A stretch of DNA of 64,000 nt from Shewanella sp. UCD-KL12 (GTDB taxonomy: Bacteria; Pseudomonadota; Gammaproteobacteria; Enterobacterales; Shewanellaceae). The notes under the pieces are model-generated. The model was not told the origin of the DNA, made no database searches, and saw only the letters and a list, made by a program, of their open reading frames with translations. Shown here piece by piece: positions 26,299-35,637 of this stretch. The position numbers were made by a program, and so were the translations under genes. Within the stretch, counting starts at the first letter, position 1; each line of letters starts with the position of its first letter. The DNA lies in contig NZ_MPHJ01000007.1 of the NCBI RefSeq assembly GCF_001957125.1, forward strand, positions 1 through 64,000, written 5' to 3'.

Positions 26299-27312
26299 TT
26301 ATTCAACGACTTGCTCCTCGAATAGTTGCAACTCAATGTCGCCGTCATCCATCATCTGTTTGGCGAGTTCCATAATCTCTTTGCGTGCAGCAATGGCTTG
26401 GCTAAGAGGTACTGCCCCTATGGCATCAACTTGGGTTTCTATGGCTGAAGACATACGCTTAGGCAGGGCATCGAGTAGGGTACTCTTAAGCTCTTGGTCT
26501 ATCCCTTTGAGTGCCAGTGCTAGCATCTCAGGCGGAACGATTGCCATAATTTCTTGCAAGGTTTCAGGCTTTTGGCGGCCAAGAATAATAAAGTCAAACA
26601 TGTTGTCGGCGACATTACTGGCGAGCTGTCTATCGTGAAGCTTGATCATATCCATCAGCTGCTCTCTATCACCCTCATATCGATTGAGAATATCTGCAAC
26701 TTGGCGGATTCCTGCGACTTGAGTATGACTCTTTTCCATGGCGATAAGCATGCAGCGTTCAACGAGTTGTCTAAGCTCGTCCACCACATCTCGGTCTAGT
26801 TCACCGAGCTGAGCGATACGTACTAGCACTTCATCTTGTCCAGCTTCTGGCAAACTATGAAGTACTTGCGCGGCACTTTCTGGAGGAAGTAGGCCTAACA
26901 GTACCGCTTGAAGTTGGCTGTGCTCGTTAGTGATCTCTCTTGCGAGTAGCTGTGGTTCAACCCATTCAAGTCGCTTGACTAAGGTCTTGATCTCGTCACC
27001 ATAAATGCTGTCTATCAGGCTTTTTGCTACCCGATCACCCAGTGCCATATCTAAGGTTTTCTGTAGGTATGAACGTGATGCTCTAGCGATACCGGATTGC
27101 TCTTGATAGCGCATAAAGAAGCGACCGAGAACCGCTTCAGCTTCTTGCTGAGTAATACTCGATAGGCGAGCCATTTTATGACTTAAATGCTGAACATCAT
27201 TTCTATCAAGGTGAGCCATCACCTGCGCGGCACCTTTCTCTCCCATACTTAGCAGCAACATGGCTGCTTGATCGAGATTATCCATTTTTATTCCGAGTTC
27301 GCTATTATTCAC
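26299..27312 (-). CDS. fliG: Motor switch protein FliG
   Basis: C-ring protein that couples the stator to rotation, 337 residues. The C-terminal charged helix has FDFIILGRQKPETLQEIMAI and QELKSTLLDALPKRMSSAIE, where charged residues contact MotA. The start is a GTG with AGGAT upstream; an ATG at 27285 is an alternative. It follows fliF by 63 bases. Confidence 0.95.
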   Translation of the reverse strand: MNNSELGIKMDNLDQAAMLLLSMGEKGAAQVMAHLDRNDVQHLSHKMARLSSITQQEAEAVLGRFFMRYQEQSGIARASRSYLQKTLDMALGDRVAKSLIDSIYGDEIKTLVKRLEWVEPQLLAREITNEHSQLQAVLLGLLPPESAAQVLHSLPEAGQDEVLVRIAQLGELDRDVVDELRQLVERCMLIAMEKSHTQVAGIRQVADILNRYEGDREQLMDMIKLHDRQLASNVADNMFDFIILGRQKPETLQEIMAIVPPEMLALALKGIDQELKSTLLDALPKRMSSAIETQVDAIGAVPLSQAIAARKEIMELAKQMMDDGDIELQLFEEQVVE

Positions 27313-27375
27313 AATGTCTATCCTATCGGTTTATCTATTGGCTCAGCTTTTCGCGCTTTCGATCTTTCCGCAGCA

Positions 27376-29088
27376 TTACTTTTCATTTTCGTTGTCACCA
27401 ATCCAGTGAGCGATGACTTCTGCAACGCGAGCGGGTTCTTGATTCGCTAATAAGCTTAAGTGCTCCATCTTCACTGTCAGTGGTGATTCTGGCGCCGGTA
27501 ATCCTTGATTACTGATCCAGTCACTGTTGGAAGTCTCATTACTTAGCCCCATTAACTGATCGGCTAGCGCTTGTGAATCTCCCGCTTGGGCATTGTTGGC
27601 GAGTTGTTCCGTTTTAGGTGAATCAAGCTCTGCAACGGCGGCAGAATTATCCTCATTACTGTTGTATTCAGTTGTACGAGTGAGGTGTGATACCAGAGGT
27701 CTCAGTACAAATAGGATTAAACCAAAGCCGAGTAGTCCACCGATCAGATACCTCAAGTACGATTGGTAACCTTCGGTCTGCCACCATGGCATAGGCTCAA
27801 ACACTGCGGCATGAACGGGGGCAAAGTCGAAGCTATTGATGCTGAATTGATCACCACGGGCGGCTGTAAAGCCAATCGCATCTTTTACCATAATGCCAAG
27901 TTGTGACACTTGCTGTTCGCTCCAGCCTGTTTCACCAGCGGCTTGATTATTGAGTAATACAGAGACAGATAAATTCTCGAGTTGCATCTGTTGGTAGCGG
28001 GTATGTCTTACTGAGCGCCCAATCTCAAACTGTCTACTCTCTTGCTGATTCAAGTTACGGCGAGCATTGTCGTCACCCTCTGCATTGGCGGTAGGGGGTT
28101 GATTACTAAGGGCACCTGGAATACCCATAGCCATACTGGAATTGGTTTCATTGGTACTTTGCTTCTCTTGAGACATCACAGTTTGAGGGTCAAGGGACTC
28201 TCGGGTCTCTTCGACCTGATTAAAATTAACTTGAGCCGCTATCTGTACCTGAAAATTCTCTTGTCCCAATACTGGGGATAGCATGCTGGAAGCTCTATTA
28301 ATTAAGCTCTGCTCTAGCTCTTGGGTATATTTTAATTGTCTGTCTCTGGCTTGAGTAATGTCTTGGTTAATGGCGATGCCTGAGCTGAGGTGGTTGCCTT
28401 CTTGATCGACCACTTGTACTCGCTCTGCAGTCATGCCCGTAACGCTACCAGCGACTAGATTAGCAATTGCCTCTATCTGGTTGGGTTGGATATTACTCCC
28501 TGCATAAAGATCTAACATGACTGAAGCGGAGGGCAGTTCAGGTTGCTGACGAATAAATAGCGTCCGTTTAGGTATCGCCAAGTGAACTCTGGCTGTTCGA
28601 ACCGATTTGAGCGCCATAATCGTTCTTGATAATTCGCCCTCAAGGCTGTGACGGTATTTAGCTTGCTCCATGAACTGACTAGTACCAATCGTTGAATTAT
28701 CGAGAGACTCCATGCCAGATGGCACCCGTGCTTTTACGCCTCGGGCCGCAAGTAACATGCGTGCTTTACCTAGCTTATCCTCTTGGACTAAAACCAGTCC
28801 TGTATTGGCCTCTAGGCGGTACTTTATTCCTTCAGCTTCGAGTACTTCGATGATCTGAGAGGTTTCAACTTTCTCTTGGTGACCATAAAGCGGGCGGTAG
28901 CCTTGGCTTGCTGTCCAGAGTAAAAGCACGATGACACAGGCCACTACGCTGGCAAGAATCGCCAAGATTAGCACTTGCTTATCGCCCTGATTAAACTGCT
29001 TCCACTTAGCTTTCATGCTTGAAAGCGTGTCAGGTTTTTCGCCGACATCTGTGATAGCTGGGCTCGGTTGAGCAAGAGTTGTAGACAT
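27376..29088 (-). CDS. fliF: MS-ring protein FliF
   Basis: Membrane ring that seeds the basal body, 570 residues. Helices lie near 41-61 and 443-464; the region between is periplasmic with the YscJ-like pattern (EVLEAEGIKYRL, ARVHLAIPKRTLFIRQQ). The C terminus binds FliG. It lies 88 bases after fliE. Confidence 0.95.
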   Translation of the reverse strand: MSTTLAQPSPAITDVGEKPDTLSSMKAKWKQFNQGDKQVLILAILASVVACVIVLLLWTASQGYRPLYGHQEKVETSQIIEVLEAEGIKYRLEANTGLVLVQEDKLGKARMLLAARGVKARVPSGMESLDNSTIGTSQFMEQAKYRHSLEGELSRTIMALKSVRTARVHLAIPKRTLFIRQQPELPSASVMLDLYAGSNIQPNQIEAIANLVAGSVTGMTAERVQVVDQEGNHLSSGIAINQDITQARDRQLKYTQELEQSLINRASSMLSPVLGQENFQVQIAAQVNFNQVEETRESLDPQTVMSQEKQSTNETNSSMAMGIPGALSNQPPTANAEGDDNARRNLNQQESRQFEIGRSVRHTRYQQMQLENLSVSVLLNNQAAGETGWSEQQVSQLGIMVKDAIGFTAARGDQFSINSFDFAPVHAAVFEPMPWWQTEGYQSYLRYLIGGLLGFGLILFVLRPLVSHLTRTTEYNSNEDNSAAVAELDSPKTEQLANNAQAGDSQALADQLMGLSNETSNSDWISNQGLPAPESPLTVKMEHLSLLANQEPARVAEVIAHWIGDNENEK

Positions 29089-29176
29089 GATTTAATCCTT
29101 ATTGAAAGCATGTCACCCGATGCTTTCTCAATCTTATTAACTGGTTAGTAATTTCTGTTTGGCTAATAATTTTCGA

Positions 29177-29515
29177 TCAGACTGGCATTTTCATGACCTC
29201 ATCGAAGGCTTGAACCAATCGGTTTCTTATTTGAATCATGGTAGAGAAGGAGAGACTGGCTTTTTGTGAAGCAACCATCGCGCCCACCAGATCGTCACTT
29301 TCTCCACCATCAACGGCGCGCATTAGCGCGGATGAATGATTTTGATCTGTATTCACTGCCGCGACCTTACTCTCCATTAGCTCTGTAAAAGAGGGGGAGT
29401 GCACGCCTAGATCTCTCGGGTTTTGAGGGATCTTAATAGCACCTTTGGCCATTTCAGTATGAATGCTTAAAGTGCTCATCATCGACTGAGGGCTAATTGT
29501 GGTCGAGTTCGACAT
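29177..29515 (-). CDS. fliE: MS-ring to rod junction protein FliE
   Basis: Rod base protein, 112 residues. SFTELMESKVAAVNTDQN and the end SLSFSTMIQIRNRLVQAFDE are typical. It follows lafK by 38 bases. No sigma-54 site is visible in that gap, so it may be co-transcribed with lafK. Confidence 0.93.
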   Translation of the reverse strand: MSNSTTISPQSMMSTLSIHTEMAKGAIKIPQNPRDLGVHSPSFTELMESKVAAVNTDQNHSSALMRAVDGGESDDLVGAMVASQKASLSFSTMIQIRNRLVQAFDEVMKMPV

Positions 29516-29553
29516 TAGGTATTCCTATCTAAGATAAATGTTGATTGGGATCT

Positions 29554-30855
29554 TTATGCGGCTTTGCCTAATGCTTGCTCTATATCTATCCCCTCTTCTC
29601 GCATTTGAGCTAGCTTGTATCTCAAGGCTCTCGTCGTCATGCCAAGCGCTTGTGCGCTTTGGCTACGGTGACCATTGAATTTTTTTAAGGTATCTAAAAT
29701 ATATTGAAATTCAGCATGCTTCTTTGAGGCTTTTAATCCCTGCTCACTTTGAACTCGAGTGTCATCTGTAAGGGCTGAGTCTCCCTCGATGCCAAGCTCA
29801 GACGCTTGAAGCGCTTGCCCTCTTCTCATGACGAGTGCTCTTTGGATGGTGTTCTCAAGTTCTCGAACATTACCTGGCCAGTTATGGGAAGTTAATCTGA
29901 GCTTAGCTTGGTCACTGAAGTAGCAAGATTGCCCAGCTGCCAAGTGGTGATATCTCTGTAAAAAGTGATCTGCTAGAGGCAAAATATCGGCACGACGATC
30001 TCTAAGTGGCGATATTTTTAGGGGAAGCACATCGAGTCGATAGAAGAGGTCTTCTCTAAAGCTGCCAGACTGGACGGCTTTTCTCAGGTCTCGATTGGTT
30101 GAGGCTATGATACGAATATCCAGAGGAATAGACTTATGACCCCCAAGGCGTTCCACCTCTCTCTCTTGTAAAACCCTGAGTAGTTTAGCTTGTACCTGCA
30201 CTGGCATTTCGCCAATTTCATCAAGCAATAAGGTTCCGCCATTAGCGAGCTCAAATTTTCCTGCTTGATCACTCGTCGCGCCAGTAAATGCCCCCTTGTG
30301 ATGACCAAATAAGATGGACTCAAGAATGCTTTCTGGAATTGCGGCACAGTTAACTGCGATGAAGGGTTTGGCTGCGCGCGTAGAGTGGCGATGAATATAG
30401 CGAGCCAAAGGCTCCTTACCTGTACCACTTTCACCTGTTAATAAAACGCTCGCTTCCGTTGAAGCTGCTCTGTGGGCAAGCATCATAAGTTGACGGCTGA
30501 TAGGCGAAACAACGACGAGTTCGGCATCGGGTTGTTCTAGACGTCTAAGTCTTTGAGCCAGTGAGCATATCTGTTCACTTTCAAGTGGAAGTAGCAAGTA
30601 ATCTTGCACACCCAGCTGCATCGCCGTAGTCGCAAGCTCAGTTTGTTCTGGGGCTAAAAGCGCCACCTGATTTCTCGCAGGAAATTGAGTGAGCTTAGCT
30701 GCCACCTCGTCGTTGCTACAATCCGACAGATTAATCATGCTAAGCCAGGGGGCTGAATTGCCAGACTGCCAAGTGGAAAACCCCTGTAGAGTTAACTGAG
30801 AGAGGCAGCTGTCGGGTAAGCTTGCGTCTATCAGTCGTATATCATTCGGAGTCAT
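29554..30855 (-). CDS. lafK: Sigma-54-dependent activator LafK
   Basis: Master activator of lateral flagellar class genes, 433 residues. An N-terminal receiver-like region (1-110) lacks an obvious phosphorylation aspartate, as in FlrA and LafK. The AAA+ domain has Walker A GESGTGKE (141-148), GAFTGA (188-193) and Walker B LLLDE (209-213); a C-terminal Fis-type helix-turn-helix holds [16 protein letters not shown]. The ATG at 30855 with AGAGG seven bases upstream is chosen. It overlaps motY by 14 bases. Confidence 0.94.
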   Translation of the reverse strand: MTPNDIRLIDASLPDSCLSQLTLQGFSTWQSGNSAPWLSMINLSDCSNDEVAAKLTQFPARNQVALLAPEQTELATTAMQLGVQDYLLLPLESEQICSLAQRLRRLEQPDAELVVVSPISRQLMMLAHRAASTEASVLLTGESGTGKEPLARYIHRHSTRAAKPFIAVNCAAIPESILESILFGHHKGAFTGATSDQAGKFELANGGTLLLDEIGEMPVQVQAKLLRVLQEREVERLGGHKSIPLDIRIIASTNRDLRKAVQSGSFREDLFYRLDVLPLKISPLRDRRADILPLADHFLQRYHHLAAGQSCYFSDQAKLRLTSHNWPGNVRELENTIQRALVMRRGQALQASELGIEGDSALTDDTRVQSEQGLKASKKHAEFQYILDTLKKFNGHRSQSAQALGMTTRALRYKLAQMREEGIDIEQALGKAA

Positions 30856-31756
30856 GGTTAACCTCTTTAGGGGATACTGCCACACTATTTAGCGGTGACT
30901 TGATAAGGCGTACAGAGACGCGGCGGTTTGTATCTCTACCTGAGAGAGTGTTGTTGGACACTTTTGGAGAGCGAGCGCCATGGTGACGTGCTTGAATCAT
31001 TTTTACTGAAATACCTAGCTCGACAAGGCGAGAAGCTATTTCATCTGCTCTGTCTTTACTGAGTACCAAATTAGCTAAACGTTCACCTGAACTATCGGCA
31101 TGAGCATCAACTAATATTTGGGTAATTGATGGATCAGCCTGAACGTATCTCACTATTGCATTGAGATCGGCTTCATGATCAGCCGTTATCTCACTGGAAC
31201 CAGATGGAAAGTAGAGGGCAAGACTGCGAACATAAGAAAACGGTTTAGGTAAAAGCTGATATCTACAAAGCCTGAATTTATTGGCTACTTGCTTGGTATT
31301 TACTGGGCTGCTATTAACTCGGTAGTGACTGCTATGCTTAGGCTTGATATCTGCTTGCCAAGCTAAGCCTTGCTCAAGGGCTTCTAAAAATGGGTTTATG
31401 TTTTGCTGACCTGTGGCGACGTTTCCATGCCAGAACAATTTAGCTTCTGCAAAAACATCATCGCTGTTATTTTTCCACGAAGGTGATACTACTTGAATAC
31501 TTGATGTGGCACCGTCGGCATTAAGCCAGTCAGCGCTGAGCACTAAGCTCAGCTTCTCTCCTGGAAGCGCTTTTAACTTTATATTTCCAAAGCCTTCGAT
31601 TTTGTGTTCTATCTGGCACGAAAATAGATTTCCTTGAAAGCTCCATTGGGCTTGCTCAAATGGTGTTTGATAGCGAGTAATATTGGCTAATGCACTATTT
31701 GATATGACCAGGCTAATCAACAGTGAAAAGATTAATATATGAGCTAGTGACTTCAA
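30842..31756 (-). CDS. motY: MotY-like OmpA-family motor protein
   Basis: T-ring type motor component, 304 residues. A signal peptide spans about 1-24 (ending NSALA). The C-terminal OmpA-like domain has ILVDAHADSSGERLANLVLS and NRRVSVRL for peptidoglycan binding. The start is a TTG, the only start that keeps the signal peptide, with AAGGGAAG upstream. It lies immediately before lafK, as in the Vibrio parahaemolyticus lateral cluster. Confidence 0.9.
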   Translation of the reverse strand: MKSLAHILIFSLLISLVISNSALANITRYQTPFEQAQWSFQGNLFSCQIEHKIEGFGNIKLKALPGEKLSLVLSADWLNADGATSSIQVVSPSWKNNSDDVFAEAKLFWHGNVATGQQNINPFLEALEQGLAWQADIKPKHSSHYRVNSSPVNTKQVANKFRLCRYQLLPKPFSYVRSLALYFPSGSSEITADHEADLNAIVRYVQADPSITQILVDAHADSSGERLANLVLSKDRADEIASRLVELGISVKMIQARHHGARSPKVSNNTLSGRDTNRRVSVRLIKSPLNSVAVSPKEVNHDSE

Positions 31757-32356
31757 TGGATTTACTTCCCTTTATTTACATAACTTAGAAGTTATTAAAT
31801 CTTGAGTTTTAATATTTATATGTTTTTTGAATAGGATTAATTGGAGTTTGTTTGCGGGCTATAATTAAACATTAATGAAGGGATATGTAAAATGTTTTTT
31901 TGTGAATTTATTTATTTTGTGAGAGCTCGCCAGTTGAAAGAATAAACTTCTACTGATACCGTTTAAATATAAAATTAGTTTGTTTCTATGTTTGGTTTAT
32001 TACTTTAAGATTGCTTTGTTTAAAATTTTATCAATTGATACATGTTGATACAGAGGTTTGTTCCTGCTGTATCTATATGTTTTTACTGGTTAAGTTATCT
32101 GTGTGGTATGCGTTTTAAATTTTTTCTTAAATTTAAATTAAAAAATAATTAAAGAAATATTGAATTCGGTCGCTTTATATAGATTTTGTTTTATTTAAAT
32201 TAGAGTGGGCACGTTAATACACATGTGCCTATAATGGTTTATTGGTTTAATTAGGTCTTGCGGTAGAGAGTGTCATATTTATGACGATAGTCATTTTTTA
32301 AATATAGTGGTGTTAAATAAAATGTATTTGACGACTTATATATTGGTTGGGTTAAT
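31757..32356. promoter_or_regulatory. 600-base AT-rich divergent spacer motY/fliM
   Basis: No gene is visible. It must hold the promoters of motY-lafK-fliE-J and fliMNPQR-flhBA. I see long A/T runs and one dyad GGCAC (32208-32212) with GTGCC (32225-32229), but no confident sigma-54 box. Its length suggests control by several proteins or a nucleoid-silenced region, which is inference. Confidence 0.5.
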
Positions 32357-33238
32357 ATGAAAACAACAGCAAAAGCAAAGTTACTAAAATTTAGTCAGTG
32401 TAAAAAAATAAGGCCTGTTGCTTTAATTCAGGAAAAATTGGCTAGAAGCCGTTTATTGATTCAAGTCGAGTCTTGTCAAAGAGCAGTTTTAGATTCGGTT
32501 AATAGTGTACTTAATCCAATAATTCGCCAAGGGCATCACGGATTAACAGATATTTCACTTCAAGAGGTAAGTGTACCGATTGAGCCTGATGGTCATAATG
32601 CTTGGTTTAGACTTAGCTATCATGGCGCTGTAATGGCTTGGTGGAGAATTGACCGTTGTACACTCGATCAATTAGCGAGTGGTTACTACGGCAGTTTAGC
32701 GACTCCCTTCAAATCTCCATTGCGTTCACCGAGTCAGTCTGAATTTAGACTGGCAAGAAAGTTGATGTTATCGGCGCTCAAGGTGCTGCCAATTTCTGAG
32801 CTGGATGAGGAGGCGATAGAGTTAGAGTTAGTTGCTAATAATACCCCCATTGATGCACCGATTAATTGGTCTCTAAGTTTTGCTAAAGGTCAGATGACTC
32901 CGCCGATTCAATTTTGCATGACTGAGTATCTCCTCGGACTCATGTCTGAGCAGCCTAGCTTCTATCAAGCTACTGCCGGCCTTTCTGAAAAGTTAGCTCA
33001 AAGATTAAAGCAGATCCCGCTAAAAGTATCCCTCGAGCTTGGAAGACAAACTACCCCCGTAACCTCACTTAATGGACTGAAGGCCGGAGATATTTTACCG
33101 ATGAACTTACATTCACGCTGTCCGGTGACGGTAGGAAAAAGGCCACTATTTTATGCTGCGATACATACCCATGAGGGACAGATGGTCGCTAAGTTAACCC
33201 AAGATATTTTTCAGCAAGATGATGGTGATAACAGCTGA
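32357..33238 (+). CDS. fliM: Divergent motor switch protein FliM
   Basis: C-ring switch protein, 293 residues, shorter than the usual 330. The C-terminal SpoA-like part (LGRQTTPVTSLNGLKAGDIL) fits FliM. The N-terminal CheY-binding peptide (usually ending EIDALL) is missing: an in-frame stop at 32318-32320 and no other start codon rule out a longer form. The GGxG motif of the middle domain reads SGYYG. It heads fliMNPQR-flhBA. Confidence 0.88.
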   Translation: MKTTAKAKLLKFSQCKKIRPVALIQEKLARSRLLIQVESCQRAVLDSVNSVLNPIIRQGHHGLTDISLQEVSVPIEPDGHNAWFRLSYHGAVMAWWRIDRCTLDQLASGYYGSLATPFKSPLRSPSQSEFRLARKLMLSALKVLPISELDEEAIELELVANNTPIDAPINWSLSFAKGQMTPPIQFCMTEYLLGLMSEQPSFYQATAGLSEKLAQRLKQIPLKVSLELGRQTTPVTSLNGLKAGDILPMNLHSRCPVTVGKRPLFYAAIHTHEGQMVAKLTQDIFQQDDGDNS

Positions 33239-33310
33239 ATTAGCGGTGATTAGGTTTCACAGAACAAGCTTTTTAGACAATTGAATTTTAAATTATTAAG
33301 GAATGACTAG

Positions 33311-33670
33311 ATGTCAGAACAAACACTGCTTCAAGATGAAGATTTTTTATTAGATGACAACCTATTTGATGATGAGGCGTTTGCACAGGAGGAAGTTGTT
33401 AAGGCTAAACCCGTTAAAGACATATCATTTTTTCAGCAGCTGCCTGTTCAGGTCACGCTGGAACTTGCCAGTGCTGAGATGTCTTTAGGTGAGTTATCTC
33501 GTATGGGCGAAGGAGATGTTGTTGCACTCGATCGTATGGTTGGAGAGCCTTTAGATATTAGAGTCAATGGTGCATTGCTTGGACGGGGTGAGGTCGTTGA
33601 GGTTAACGGCCGTTATGGTGTGCGCTTGTTAGAAGTGGAAGCCATCAGTCTCACCGGAGCGAATGACTGA
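33311..33670 (+). CDS. fliN: Motor switch protein FliN
   Basis: C-ring protein, 119 residues. An acidic N-terminal tail precedes the SpoA domain (VQVTLELASAEMSLGELSRM, VDIRVNG-like LDIRVNGALLGRGEVVEVNG). AAGGA precedes the ATG. Its stop overlaps the start of fliP. Confidence 0.94.
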   Translation: MSEQTLLQDEDFLLDDNLFDDEAFAQEEVVKAKPVKDISFFQQLPVQVTLELASAEMSLGELSRMGEGDVVALDRMVGEPLDIRVNGALLGRGEVVEVNGRYGVRLLEVEAISLTGAND

Positions 33671-34400
33671 TATGTTTCGAGTTCTGCTGCTTATTTCATT
33701 ATTTTTTGTGCCAGCGGCTTTAGCCAATGATGGATTAACCCTGTTCACCCTTAATGATGGAGACCAGAGTCAGACTGTCAATATTAAGCTAGAGATTCTG
33801 GCATTAATGACCGTGCTTAGCTTTCTGCCTGCATTACTGATGATGTTAACCAGCTTTACCAGAATTATCATTGTGTTAGCTATATTACGACAAGCACTAG
33901 GCCTACAGCAGAGCCCACCGAATAAGGTGTTAGTTGGGCTTACTTTGGTGTTGACGATTTTTATTATGAGACCCGTTGGCCAAGATATCTATGACCAAGC
34001 TTACCTTCCTTATGATCAAGGGGTAATAGAACTCAATGAAGCTGTAGCTATTGGGGAGGGGCCGCTGAGAAAGTTTATGTTAGCTCAAACCCGAGAGACA
34101 GACTTGGAGCAGATGCTCAAAATTGCCGATGAGCCAGTGACCTTAACTGCCGATGAGGTGCCTTTCTTTGTACTCATGCCTGCATTTGTATTGAGTGAGC
34201 TTAAAACAGCATTTCAGATCGGTTTTTTACTCTTCCTGCCATTTTTGGTGATCGATTTAGTTGTGGCTAGTGTCTTGATGTCTATGGGTATGATGATGCT
34301 ATCTCCACTGATTATCTCTTTGCCATTTAAGCTGATGGTATTCGTACTCGTCGATGGTTGGTCCATGACGGTCGGGACGCTTGTGTCTAGCTTTGGCTAG
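33663..34400 (+). CDS. fliP: Export gate protein FliP
   Basis: Core pore of the export gate, 245 residues, the usual length. A signal-like N terminus is followed by the hallmark MMLTSFTRIIIVLAILRQAL and the end helices with SMGMMMLSPLIISLPFKLMV. It overlaps fliN by eight bases. No fliO-like gene precedes it. Confidence 0.95.
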   Translation: MTDMFRVLLLISLFFVPAALANDGLTLFTLNDGDQSQTVNIKLEILALMTVLSFLPALLMMLTSFTRIIIVLAILRQALGLQQSPPNKVLVGLTLVLTIFIMRPVGQDIYDQAYLPYDQGVIELNEAVAIGEGPLRKFMLAQTRETDLEQMLKIADEPVTLTADEVPFFVLMPAFVLSELKTAFQIGFLLFLPFLVIDLVVASVLMSMGMMMLSPLIISLPFKLMVFVLVDGWSMTVGTLVSSFG

Positions 34401-34437
34401 TTGGTGTACGGGCTGCACTTTAATCTTGTTAGGTGAA

Positions 34438-34581
34438 ATGATGCAAATAGTAAAAGCGCTGGAAGATGACCTCAGTGTCAGTGACATCATCTATTTTATA
34501 CTTTGTCTGATCAGTTGCGTGATTGTCGCTTTTAATGGTTGGGAATTTGTCATTAACTCAGTGACAGGGATATTAAGGTAG
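34438..34581 (+). CDS. 47-residue membrane microprotein between fliP and fliQ
   Basis: I do not recognise this protein. AGGTGA lies just upstream of the ATG. A short acidic N terminus (KALEDDLSVSD) leads into one hydrophobic helix of about 20 residues (YFILCLISCVIVAFNGWEFV) and a short tail. It starts 37 bases after fliP and ends four bases before fliQ, whose ribosome site (AAGG) overlaps its last codons. Other export operons I know have nothing here. A FliO-like accessory role is possible but is only inference; a chance frame is the alternative. Confidence 0.5.
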   Translation: MMQIVKALEDDLSVSDIIYFILCLISCVIVAFNGWEFVINSVTGILR

Positions 34582-34585
34582 CAAT

Positions 34586-34855
34586 ATGGATGTTAATGAA
34601 CTGACCTCTATGTTTGCTGATGCGATATTTTTGGTGGTCGCTATGGTCGCAGTACTTGTGGTGCCCAGTTTGTTAGTGGGTCTATTAATCGCGGTATTTC
34701 AAGCGGCGACACAGGTCAATGAGCAGACATTAAGTTTTTTACCTAGGTTAGTACTGACCCTCTTGATGGTACTGTTTTCCGGTCCATGGCTACTGCAGCA
34801 GATCTCTGATCTGTTTAATCGGTTGTTTATGAATATTCCCCATATAATTGGTTAG
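34586..34855 (+). CDS. fliQ: Export gate protein FliQ
   Basis: 89 residues with two membrane helices and the typical core VVPSLLVGLLIAVFQAATQV followed by NEQTLSFLPRL. AAGG lies seven bases upstream of the ATG. Confidence 0.95.
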   Translation: MDVNELTSMFADAIFLVVAMVAVLVVPSLLVGLLIAVFQAATQVNEQTLSFLPRLVLTLLMVLFSGPWLLQQISDLFNRLFMNIPHIIG

Positions 34856-34857
34856 CC

Positions 34858-35637
34858 ATGCTCTCTCTTACTTCAGTTCAGATCAGCAGTTTTATCGGTA
34901 CTTTTTGGTGGCCTTTCTGCCGTATCATGGGGGCATTCATTGTTATGCCTTTTTTGAGTAGCTCCTATATTCCTGCCATGGTGAGAATATTGTTAGCTGT
35001 GCTCATTTCTGCACTCATTGCACCTATGTTACCCGCAGTCCCCTCGGTAGATGCTATCTCGATTGCGGCTCTGTTTATCGCTATCGAGCAGCTGCTTATT
35101 GGTTTTATGTTGGCCATGTTCCTCTACATCTTAATTCATGTGATGACACTGTTTGGTGCCATGATGTCGATGCAGATGGGACTCGCCATGGCGATTATGA
35201 ATGATCCAGCCAACGGCAGCTCTAATCCCATTTTAAGCCAGTGGTTTCTGCTTTATGGCACCCTGCTGTTTTTGGCGTTAGACGGTCATCTTGTTGCGCT
35301 GGGAATTATAGTCGATAGCTTTAGGTTATGGCCCATAGGTACTGGCATTTTTGATCTGCCTTTCATGGGGTTAGTAGCACGTTATGCTTGGCTGTTTGCA
35401 TCGGCATTTATGCTAGCAATACCAGCAATTCTTGCCATGTTAATGGTCAATATCACCTTTGGTGTGTTGAGCCGTGCAGCTCCCTCATTAAACGTATTTG
35501 CCCTAGGCTTCCCCATGTCTATGTTGATGGGCTTATTGTGCGTATTTTTCTCATTTAGTGGCTTACCAAGCCGCTATAGCGACCTGTGTTTGGACGCGCT
35601 TGCTGCCATGTATCAATTTATTGGTGGTATCACATGA
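34858..35637 (+). CDS. fliR: Export gate protein FliR
   Basis: Membrane gate protein, 259 residues, with about six helices and the FliR region LFGAMMSMQMGLAMAIMNDP. It follows fliQ by two bases and its stop overlaps flhB in an ATGA. Confidence 0.94.
   Translation: MLSLTSVQISSFIGTFWWPFCRIMGAFIVMPFLSSSYIPAMVRILLAVLISALIAPMLPAVPSVDAISIAALFIAIEQLLIGFMLAMFLYILIHVMTLFGAMMSMQMGLAMAIMNDPANGSSNPILSQWFLLYGTLLFLALDGHLVALGIIVDSFRLWPIGTGIFDLPFMGLVARYAWLFASAFMLAIPAILAMLMVNITFGVLSRAAPSLNVFALGFPMSMLMGLLCVFFSFSGLPSRYSDLCLDALAAMYQFIGGIT

Noticed and set aside
32207..32229. Sigma-54 promoter for fliM at GGGCAC
   Set aside because: The -12 element does not match and GG-N10-GC fails on both strands; kept only as a dyad.
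34381..34437. TTG start for the microprotein at 34438
   Set aside because: It overlaps fliP and would add a cysteine-rich stretch without a ribosome site; the ATG at 34438 has AGGTGA.
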